DNA of 64,000 bases from Lachnospiraceae bacterium (GTDB taxonomy: Bacteria; Bacillota; Clostridia; Lachnospirales; Lachnospiraceae). Position 1 is the first letter of the stretch. Each line of letters opens with the position of its first letter. Both the position numbers and the translations under genes were made by a program. Of the stretch, positions 57,431 through 64,000 are shown in pieces. Location of the stretch: positions 1 to 64,000 of the forward strand of contig WRAQ01000010.1 of assembly GCA_009780115.1 (NCBI GenBank). Reading direction: 5' to 3'. The notes beneath the pieces were generated by a model. It was given only the letters and a program-made list of their open reading frames with translations, did not search any database and was not told the DNA's origin.

Positions 57431-57802
57431 TTAATCAATTTGTTTAGATATTGCGGCATTATGCTCTTCAAGCTCTTTCTTTGAACGAATGCGCACTTTT
57501 CCACGGTGATATCTATAAAGTGGTACACCATTATCGTCAAATAGTTTCGGGTTTTCTTCTCCATCAGGGAATAACCTGAATTGGTAACTACCATTTTCAC
57601 TTATAAGCACATCATTTTCGATGGGCTGTTCGAATGCATCACTAAAACCAAAAACTATAAAGCAACCATATACTTCATTTTCTTCATCTGCTTTACGGAT
57701 ATAATGCTTATGAAATGATTCATAAACAAATTGTGGTTCTTCATTTGATGATTGTATTAAATCTTTATATAATTCTTCATGACTTTCATTTAAATAATCC
57801 AT
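57431..57802 (-). CDS. Hypothetical acidic phage protein
   Basis: A 123-residue acidic protein with no signal or membrane segment. It shows alternating charged strands (VYGCFIVFGFSDAFEQPIEN, SYQFRLFPDGEENPKLFDD) and a basic-acidic helix at the end (RIRSKKELEEHNAAISKQ). Position between two fibre genes and composition suggest a fibre assembly or tail-fibre chaperone, but no family was recognised. AAAGGAAAG precedes the ATG. Confidence 0.55.
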   Translation of the reverse strand: MDYLNESHEELYKDLIQSSNEEPQFVYESFHKHYIRKADEENEVYGCFIVFGFSDAFEQPIENDVLISENGSYQFRLFPDGEENPKLFDDNGVPLYRYHRGKVRIRSKKELEEHNAAISKQID

Positions 57803-57816
57803 ATAACTTTCCTTTC

Positions 57817-58764
57817 TTATAAATTAGTGTCAATAATTGTTCTTTCATATAGAGTAAAAGTTGCATCTGTTAGCCCATGAGATGCCTTATTAGCTATTAT
57901 TGTTAATAATCCATTAGATACTACATAGGTAAAATTAAAACCATCTTGAATAGTACCTACCCCAAATACTCTTAAATCAGGATTGCCTATTATTATTGGG
58001 TTTATTCTAAGTGATGTTTCAAGTGGTAATGCAAACTGAAATGAACTTGAATTTCTAAAACTAGCTCTTAATCGCACATGATTATTTAATACAATTTGAT
58101 ACCTCCGGCACACTGCTAATTCTTTGCCATAATCTACCGGCGGGTCATTAACAAGTGTAGAAATGGAACCTAACTCTAATTTTGCCCGGGAAATATTAAA
58201 TGTAGTACCAATTGGTGCGGTATTACCTATAGCGGCGTGAACTTTTAACTCCCCGCTGGTTGCAGAAAGTTCTATTTGAGAATATCTTATGCGCTCTGCA
58301 TCAAGCCACTTTGTCGAACGGAATACACTTGCTGGGGTTGACGATGGTAATGTGGTAGTATTAGTATATATTATCCCATCTGATTCTATAGATAAAGTAA
58401 TTGTTTTTCCGAAATACTGGGCAGGGAAATCTATTAGTTGAGTTAACGTCCGATATCCCATTGCTAAATTAGATAAAGATATGCCGGAACTTATGATATT
58501 TAATTTTGAATCTTGGTTCATAAACCATCTATCAATGGTATATCCAGAGATAGCATACTCCATCAACTCCCTCTGATTAACCGGATTGCAGAAATCCCAA
58601 TTATGTAAAATATTAGGGTTTGATATCCCGGCTACTCTGGCTTTTTCTGCTTCGCTGACAAATTGGCGGTCTGTATTTGTTACAACCTGAGCGGCAGTGG
58701 TTCTTGGGTAAAGTGTGTCCCACCCCGCCCCATTATTTGCCATCATTGTAAAATTTTTAGCCAT
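57817..58764 (-). CDS. Tail-fibre or receptor-binding protein
   Basis: A 315-residue phage structural protein. The N-terminal 40 residues (MAKNFTMMANNGAGWDTLYP, RTTAAQVVTNTDRQFVSEAE) form a shared attachment module. The remainder is beta-rich with a segment typical of tail/spike modules (NPNILHNWDFCNPVNQRELM, then IDRWFM), like carbohydrate-binding C-terminal halves of prophage fibres. It likely decides host surface recognition. It lies downstream of the baseplate genes on the same strand. Confidence 0.68.
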   Translation of the reverse strand: MAKNFTMMANNGAGWDTLYPRTTAAQVVTNTDRQFVSEAEKARVAGISNPNILHNWDFCNPVNQRELMEYAISGYTIDRWFMNQDSKLNIISSGISLSNLAMGYRTLTQLIDFPAQYFGKTITLSIESDGIIYTNTTTLPSSTPASVFRSTKWLDAERIRYSQIELSATSGELKVHAAIGNTAPIGTTFNISRAKLELGSISTLVNDPPVDYGKELAVCRRYQIVLNNHVRLRASFRNSSSFQFALPLETSLRINPIIIGNPDLRVFGVGTIQDGFNFTYVVSNGLLTIIANKASHGLTDATFTLYERTIIDTNL

Positions 58765-58807
58765 TACTAACTTCCTTTCTGAAATTTAAGATTAATTGTG
58801 ACTAATT

Positions 58808-59638
58808 TTAATTACCTTGAGTATGCAGCCAAAAATCAGGATTGCTATGCGGTTCTGTTTCGCTGATTACAGCATTCCCAATCATAATCCCGTTCTCATT
58901 TATTAAAGATAAGCCGTCGGATGTATCAAGCCATAAGCTACCCTCCGGTTGATTGTCTGGCTGATTATCTGATACCGCAACGATGTGGTTAACATGCTCT
59001 TGAATATCAGCTATTGTGACAATATTGTCAGTCTTAACCGAATTTATCCAGGCAATGAAAGCTTCCGCTTTTTGTTCAGCACCGATTTTCAGATTGCTAA
59101 ACCAGCACTGCCAGGCATCATCTAATGCTTGAGTCGGGATGCCGGTTACGCCATCACTCATCAGACCGCAATAAGCCTCGTTTAGCCGCAAATCTGTAAT
59201 ATCAGACATCAGTATTTCTGTAGCCCCGGCCCTGACCCGGATTGCAGCGACATAGATTTCATCATAGTCAAGACTGTTCTGTATAGGCAGGGGCAGGGAG
59301 TTTAAATCAGGGTTTGTGCCGTATGGCCCGTATTTTACTATGGCCTTCCCCTCATTTAAATTCTTATTCAGTTGCAGGCAGATAGCGGCATATCGTGTAA
59401 GCGCCCCATCCGCAGTATCAATGCTAAGCAGGGTAGTGTTTTTTTCAAAAATATTAACCCCCCAAAACTCATCCATTTTGAGCCAGGCAAGGCCGGGGCC
59501 TAAATTGATGGTCATATTCCCGTTAGCAGATACACTAAAATGGTTATCATCAGAAAATACACCGCGTACCCTGGTGCCGCACCATGCGCCGAGTGCCTCG
59601 GCTTCATATTCCATGTTGTCAAGTGGAAAACATATCAT
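58808..59638 (-). CDS. Phage baseplate/tail structural protein
   Basis: A 276-residue protein. The N-terminal part (FPLDNMEYEAEALGAWCGTR, then SANGNMTINLGPGLAWLK) resembles upper-baseplate or DUF2793-type proteins that start tail-fibre modules. The C-terminus has the common phrase QPEGSLWLDTSDGLSL. It starts where the Gp37-like gene ends. Exact role unknown; probably links baseplate to fibres. Confidence 0.62.
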   Translation of the reverse strand: MICFPLDNMEYEAEALGAWCGTRVRGVFSDDNHFSVSANGNMTINLGPGLAWLKMDEFWGVNIFEKNTTLLSIDTADGALTRYAAICLQLNKNLNEGKAIVKYGPYGTNPDLNSLPLPIQNSLDYDEIYVAAIRVRAGATEILMSDITDLRLNEAYCGLMSDGVTGIPTQALDDAWQCWFSNLKIGAEQKAEAFIAWINSVKTDNIVTIADIQEHVNHIVAVSDNQPDNQPEGSLWLDTSDGLSLINENGIMIGNAVISETEPHSNPDFWLHTQGN

Positions 59639-60738
59639 TATAATCCCTCCAATTCAAATTCATCTAAAATAGCTATAATCCGGTTGCCTTCCCGCTCATA
59701 GGCCATCGTCACAGAGGAGATTCTTGCAGTGGCAAAAATCCCGTACTCTGGTATTTTTACGGGAATACGGTCGCCCAGATTATAGTCAATACCATATAAA
59801 ATATTGTTTTGTGTAACTTCGCAGGTAACAAAGAAGGCCCTAAGATGTTCCGCGAGCTTTTCAACCCCCCGCGCATCTAGTAGGGCGTGATACTCTTCAT
59901 CCGTATAAGTATGGGTTTCATTAGTAAAAATTGGGTTTTCATCTTCATCGGTATCACCTGTCTCAATAGAAACTTGATACTGCCTTTTTAAATCATTTGC
60001 ATTAACATATAGCTCCCGGCGGTTTTCGCCGTAAGCATCACCAATTGAAACAATCCGGATAGTGCGGGCTAAACCTTCACCGTCCCCGGCAATAACGGCC
60101 GTATTTTTGTAATCGGTGGTGTCTGATGTCACGGTAACACTTTCGATGCCATCAACATCCGTACCAAAGTAACCAATATAACCATCTGATTTGTCATCAG
60201 AACGGTCAACCCCTTTATAGACTTTAAATATTTCCCCCCCCGTTTCCGGGTCAAAGGTCACTCTAAAACCCAGGCCCGATACTTCTGCAAGCCTTATTTG
60301 TGCATCAAGGACAGAGCCCCATCTTATTTCCATTCCGGCGGTTTCGCTATAACCCTTTGCCATACCGATTTGAATAGGCAGAAAGCGCTGATTTTTGCGA
60401 TAAATATTGTACATGCCTTCTTCAATATTGGTAACATTCACCGCTTCCATAACAACCCGGTTATTTAAAAGCTGCGCGGTTAAGTCGGCACGGGCAATAA
60501 TAATTTCTTCAGTTTCGGTATGACCGATTTCAACGTGGCTGATAATGGCAACAGTATCAGTGTCCGGATTATAAATCCGGTTACCATTAATTAACATTGC
60601 AAGGTTATTAGGAGTAATTTGCGCAATGATTTTGACTTCCCCCGGGGCCTGATAGTATTCAAGCCACTGAACAGATTCAACTTGCTGTAACAAATCAACC
60701 CGTTGCCGGCCGCTATCATAAATAACAAACTTAGACAC
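59638..60738 (-). CDS. Siphovirus Gp37-like baseplate/tail protein
   Basis: A 366-residue protein resembling the siphovirus ReqiPepy6 Gp37-like family: MSKFVIYDSG, SVQWLEYYQAPGEVKI near 23-38, AVNVTNIEEGMYNIY, and the C-terminal YNLGDRIPVKIPEYGI and ISSVTMAYEREG. These are hub-like proteins behind the distal tail protein. It overlaps the neighbouring Dit-like gene by 8 bases. The order tape measure, Dit, Gp37-like is standard for siphoviruses. Confidence 0.82.
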   Translation of the reverse strand: MSKFVIYDSGRQRVDLLQQVESVQWLEYYQAPGEVKIIAQITPNNLAMLINGNRIYNPDTDTVAIISHVEIGHTETEEIIIARADLTAQLLNNRVVMEAVNVTNIEEGMYNIYRKNQRFLPIQIGMAKGYSETAGMEIRWGSVLDAQIRLAEVSGLGFRVTFDPETGGEIFKVYKGVDRSDDKSDGYIGYFGTDVDGIESVTVTSDTTDYKNTAVIAGDGEGLARTIRIVSIGDAYGENRRELYVNANDLKRQYQVSIETGDTDEDENPIFTNETHTYTDEEYHALLDARGVEKLAEHLRAFFVTCEVTQNNILYGIDYNLGDRIPVKIPEYGIFATARISSVTMAYEREGNRIIAILDEFELEGL

Positions 60739-61594
60739 CTGATTTCACCCCCTTTGGTGCTTCAATCCTTACCCTTAACCCTTCCCGGTTATACCCGGCA
60801 TCACAGCGCAGAAGATTGGGTCCGGGAAGTAATGCCATCGAAAGGTCACTATCGATAGATAAATACCGGAAGCCGTTTGTTACCTCACCGGAAGCGCTGA
60901 TTAAGACAGCGCCTTTTTGTCCATAAACGGTAGAAATAATAATCCGTTCCCCGGCGGTCATGACTTTGCGGATAAGAATCCTTTTCCGGGTATCAACATG
61001 ATAAAGTTCCGGGTTTTCGATTTCGCTGCGGGCAATAAAGATAAGCTTAAAATCCATCGGCGTATTACCATTATTGACTACCGTGCTAAAATAGCTGTCG
61101 CTGTATTTGGATAACCACCACTTCCCCCCAGTGCAGAAGGGAAACCTAAAAAGGGCGATTAAACCTGAAAGCTGCATTGCATACGATGAAGTGGTACGCC
61201 AGTAGGGGTATGCGGCATGTAAACGAAGTTGGAAAAACTGCACCCCGTTCCCCGGTGTAACTTCTGGTGTCTTTTCCGGCACAACATCCAGAAACCACGA
61301 CTCACCGTTTTGCTCAACCGTTAGCGTGGCCGGTACTTGCGGGGCAATAATATCAAGCAGCCGTTCCCGGAGGCCCCCTATTGGTTCAAATATTGCCCCG
61401 TCAATAGTAAAAAAGCGGGGTTTAACACTTTGGGCAGTAATGCTTGAGCCGGTTTGCATTGAACTTCGGCTTTCTGAAATATCGACTTCAACGCTGCTTA
61501 TTCCGCCAACATCCGTAATCCATAACCGGGAGTTGTAGCGAAATTCAAGCCGCCCAATCCGGCTTTCGTAGATAAATACTGTTTTTTCGTTCAT
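60731..61594 (-). CDS. Phage distal tail (Dit-like) protein
   Basis: A 287-residue siphovirus tail component. The N-terminal part (IGRLEFRYNSRLWITDVGGI) with RFFTIDGAIFEPIGGLRERL resembles the Dit/phage tail family at the tail tip. The middle part is beta-sandwich-like (LRLHAAYPYWRTTSSYAM). It follows the tape measure gene by 9 bases and overlaps the next gene. It forms the ring that joins tail tube and baseplate. Confidence 0.8.
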   Translation of the reverse strand: MNEKTVFIYESRIGRLEFRYNSRLWITDVGGISSVEVDISESRSSMQTGSSITAQSVKPRFFTIDGAIFEPIGGLRERLLDIIAPQVPATLTVEQNGESWFLDVVPEKTPEVTPGNGVQFFQLRLHAAYPYWRTTSSYAMQLSGLIALFRFPFCTGGKWWLSKYSDSYFSTVVNNGNTPMDFKLIFIARSEIENPELYHVDTRKRILIRKVMTAGERIIISTVYGQKGAVLISASGEVTNGFRYLSIDSDLSMALLPGPNLLRCDAGYNREGLRVRIEAPKGVKSGV

Positions 61595-61603
61595 TGTCCC
61601 TCC

Positions 61604-64000
61604 TTAAGGCAGCTTCCACTTAGCCCGGCGCATCATATCCTGGCCTTCGCGGGTCATTTCCGATGGCGAAAGTGGTTTTGGGGTAGTGATATTTTGGGTA
61701 AGGTTAGTAACATAAGTAACGCCGCCATCCGCACCGGCCAGGGCGGCTTGCGGAAGAAGAGCGGAGCCGAACGCTATATTGGCACCTGACACTGATTTTA
61801 GTTCTTTATAAAGACAATCAAAAACATCCGGCGTTACTGCCAGATGTTTTGCGATGCCATCGGAGATTTCATCAGCTTTGCGGTAAAGCATCCCGCTCAT
61901 CCCGTCCATCCCTTCCCAAATACCCAACATAACAAACTCAAAAAGATTAATCATCACGCGGGAAGGGGAGCGGACGTCTAAAGCACTCGCCATTGTCTTG
62001 GCAATGGTATTGGCAATTTCGGCAGCTTTTTTGAAGAGTTCCCAAGCTTTCCGGTTCATAGCTTCGCGGATGCCGTCCATCATCCTGTTGGTAACGGTTA
62101 TTGCTCCGGAAATCATAGGAATCAAGCTATCTACAATGCCATGCGATACTTCGTCAGCAGAAGAGTTTAGGGTTGGTATTCCCGATATTAAGGCATCATC
62201 CATATCTGTTACCATTTGTGTTGTATGGGTTTCAGCCATGGGTGGTAACTCGCTTATGATTAAATCGACATCGTTAGCTAAGCAATTCACCGCATTTTGA
62301 ACGGAATCGTTTTGAGCAATTTTGTCTCCTTGTGTATCAAAACCATTAGCAGGAGCGTTAATGAAAGCCGGGTCATTATATTCTTGAATGACATATTTAG
62401 TAGATTCTTCTACGGCAGCATTAATTTCATCATTAAACTGAGCCAGCTTTTTACCGCCATTTTCGCGCATTGCATTAATGGCACTCAATGCCCCCGGACC
62501 GAGCTTTTCAAGTTCAGCAAGTGTCTCTGCCGATACTTGGCCGCTGATTTCCGTCATGGCCTCTTTCCACTCGGCATAACGTTGGCGATTAATTGCAAGG
62601 ATATTAATCATATCATCGGCAGACATTTCATATTCTTCGGGTATTTCTTTAAATGAATTGATTATGTTACCCGTATGGGCAGAGATGGCGTTTTGGTAAT
62701 CTTGCCATGCTGCTTGCTGGTTGTCACTCCACTGCTGCATGGAAAGCCCCATATTATCCATTTCGGTCTCGACTTGCTGCGCAGTCATACCCCAGCGTTC
62801 TGCCAATTGCTCAAGGTTTAGCCCCTCTTTGGTATGAGACTTCTCCATATCAGCAACGAACTCGTCAAGATTCATACCCCATTCGTCCATATAAGCTTTA
62901 ACTTCAACCGAAGTCATACCCCATTGATTAGCAACCCCCTCTAAACTTTGCCCGTTTTTGGTAAACCCTTCGGCCATTTTGTCTGACCATTCTTCTAAGG
63001 AAAGTTCTTGCCTTTCCATGTCATTTAGAATTTCATCGGTGGTTAAATTGTGAAGCTTAGCAAGCTGTTTAAGGTTTTTGCCGTTTTTGTCGCGTGCTCT
63101 ATTAATTGCTTCATGGGCATTGGTTTCGGCAATAGCTTTTTTCTTTGCCTCATTGCAGATGATATTGCCAGCTATTTTTGCTTCAATGCCAAGCCTTGTA
63201 TGGGTTTCAGTATAACCATCAAGAAGCTTGTTGCTCTCTTTAAGTAGCTTATTATATTCTTTTCCTGAAATTATGCCAGCATCTTTAAGCTTTTCTAGTT
63301 CTGCCTGGCGGGCTTTTTCATAATTGATTTTTGCTAAGATTGATTGCTCTTCACTAAGAAGACGGTTATATTCATCCTCTTGCGCCCTAATGACAACTAA
63401 TTGGTCTTGAGCTCTAATATAAGCACTAAGCTGATTAATATTTTCGCTAAGGCTTCTTGAATTTTCATCATAGGAAAGCCCTAACCCCTCTACGGAATTA
63501 TTAAGCTTATCTACCGTGCTTGCAATTTCTTCATTTTTCGTTCCACATTTGTAGTTTTCGATAATTAGTTGACGAAGACTATCAACTAAGTCACTATTAG
63601 CCGTGGCTTGTGCTTTTGACATCGCAATAGCATTTTCAGCAGCGGCTTTGTCATCAGCTAATTGGTTTTCGTATTCTTTGTGGGCTTTCGTTAGTTCTTT
63701 TATTTCTTTGTTTTGGGCTTTTGCTTCGTCAGAGCCGCTACGGAGAAACTTGACAAGTGCGCAACCGATAGCTACGAGGGCAACAACTGCGGCAATTAAT
63801 AAACCGATTGGGCTAACTGCTATTGCAGCATTCCATAATAATTGCGCGGCAGCAGCGAGTTTCATATTGCCGGTTACACGACCGACAATAGCATTCTTTG
63901 CCATTAATGCACCACTAAGTAATAATATCTTTGCCGTCTGTAATGTGGTAGCAACAATACCAGCTTTCGTAAGTAAAAGTCCATCAGCATCAACAATCAA
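61604..64000 (-). CDS. Phage tail tape measure protein (partial, 5' end beyond the window)
   Basis: The frame is open through the window edge; 798 residues are visible. It has hydrophobic membrane-like segments (about 65-88, AVSPIGLLIAAVVALVAI), long coiled-coil stretches and a conserved C-terminal region (ALDVRSPSRVMINLFEFVML near 675). Three repeats of about 43 residues (about 305-433; the second begins KNGQSLEGVANQWGMTSVEV) are a distinctive feature. The protein sets tail length and is involved in DNA entry. The TTG at the window edge is not a proven start. Confidence 0.9.
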   Translation of the reverse strand: MIVDADGLLLTKAGIVATTLQTAKILLLSGALMAKNAIVGRVTGNMKLAAAAQLLWNAAIAVSPIGLLIAAVVALVAIGCALVKFLRSGSDEAKAQNKEIKELTKAHKEYENQLADDKAAAENAIAMSKAQATANSDLVDSLRQLIIENYKCGTKNEEIASTVDKLNNSVEGLGLSYDENSRSLSENINQLSAYIRAQDQLVVIRAQEDEYNRLLSEEQSILAKINYEKARQAELEKLKDAGIISGKEYNKLLKESNKLLDGYTETHTRLGIEAKIAGNIICNEAKKKAIAETNAHEAINRARDKNGKNLKQLAKLHNLTTDEILNDMERQELSLEEWSDKMAEGFTKNGQSLEGVANQWGMTSVEVKAYMDEWGMNLDEFVADMEKSHTKEGLNLEQLAERWGMTAQQVETEMDNMGLSMQQWSDNQQAAWQDYQNAISAHTGNIINSFKEIPEEYEMSADDMINILAINRQRYAEWKEAMTEISGQVSAETLAELEKLGPGALSAINAMRENGGKKLAQFNDEINAAVEESTKYVIQEYNDPAFINAPANGFDTQGDKIAQNDSVQNAVNCLANDVDLIISELPPMAETHTTQMVTDMDDALISGIPTLNSSADEVSHGIVDSLIPMISGAITVTNRMMDGIREAMNRKAWELFKKAAEIANTIAKTMASALDVRSPSRVMINLFEFVMLGIWEGMDGMSGMLYRKADEISDGIAKHLAVTPDVFDCLYKELKSVSGANIAFGSALLPQAALAGADGGVTYVTNLTQNITTPKPLSPSEMTREGQDMMRRAKWKLP
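62702..63088 (-). repeat. Three about 43-residue repeats inside the tape measure gene
   Basis: The encoded units share the plan K(N/E)G-x-x-L-x-x-(V/L)A-x-x-(W/H)-(G/N)-(M/L)-T, then a second half with L(S/D)-x-(E/Q)-(E/Q)-(W/F). The repeat is at the protein level; DNA similarity is moderate. Confidence 0.65.

Noticed and set aside
54261-64000. Complete prophage with integrase and replication genes
   Set aside because: Only the tail, fibre and lysis part is visible; the rest lies beyond the right end of the window.

Overview
The window looks like the chromosome of a spore-forming Clostridia member, most likely Lachnospiraceae or a close relative. The evidence is a complete spoIIAA-spoIIAB-sigF operon, an alpha/beta-type small acid-soluble spore protein (SASP), strong Shine-Dalgarno sites, a clostridial tig-clpP-clpX-lon-engB block, and a htpG-linked cluster of large proteins that I recall from Lachnospiraceae genomes. 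No rRNA, tRNA or CRISPR array was recognised.

Layout. 1-3.3 kb: an AgrC/AgrA-like sensor kinase and LytTR regulator (minus strand) beside a CPBP membrane protease and a gene relic. 3.3-6.4 kb: a CUT1-type sugar ABC importer without its own ATPase (minus). 6.5-10 kb: superoxide dismutase-like protein, beta-carbonic anhydrase, NCS2 purine permease and a convergent phosphoribosyltransferase. 10-12.5 kb: an ArsR/CadC-type sensor and its P1B metal ATPase. 12.6-17.1 kb: HD-GYP protein, flavin reductase-rubredoxin, an unknown coiled-coil protein, CYTH protein, DJ-1/PfpI protein and a SASP with a histone-H1-like tail. 17.4-25.4 kb: trigger factor, ClpP, ClpX, Lon, EngB and a YtvI/AI-2E membrane protein. 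25.5-35.6 kb: ValS, DUF342/FapA-like protein, FolC, a 52-aa protein, a zinc-ribbon/TPR membrane protein, the SigF operon and a PHP hydrolase. 35.7-38.3 kb (minus): parvulin lipoprotein and an FAD oxidoreductase. 38.3-51 kb: HtpG, a 1202-aa solenoid protein, an actin/Hsp70-like ATPase, a TPR protein, a coiled-coil membrane protein, a PurF paralogue without its catalytic Cys, a second CPBP protease and QueH. 51-54.3 kb: ArgS and an SGNH hydrolase. 54.3-64 kb (minus, running off the window): the tail, lysis and tail-fibre end of a siphovirus-type prophage.

The most unusual layer lies between the genes. At least two families of structured intergenic repeats recur across the host part and are absent from the prophage. 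Family A (seven copies) is a three-part hairpin plus a second hairpin that starts on or just after the stop codon of the upstream gene. Family B (about seven copies) is a 100-115 bp element with terminal inverted repeats and a conserved core around CCTTAGG. In both, the arms differ between copies while pairing is kept, so structure appears to be selected. Three further structured elements (called C, D and E here) occur once or twice, and some repeats enter coding sequence (lon, folC, queH).

Working together: the sporulation genes (SigF operon, SASP, perhaps the YtvI-like protein) fit forespore development. Tig, ClpXP, Lon and HtpG form a protein quality-control block. The HtpG-linked cluster may be an undescribed chaperone or membrane-associated machine, but this is inferred from domains and gene order only.
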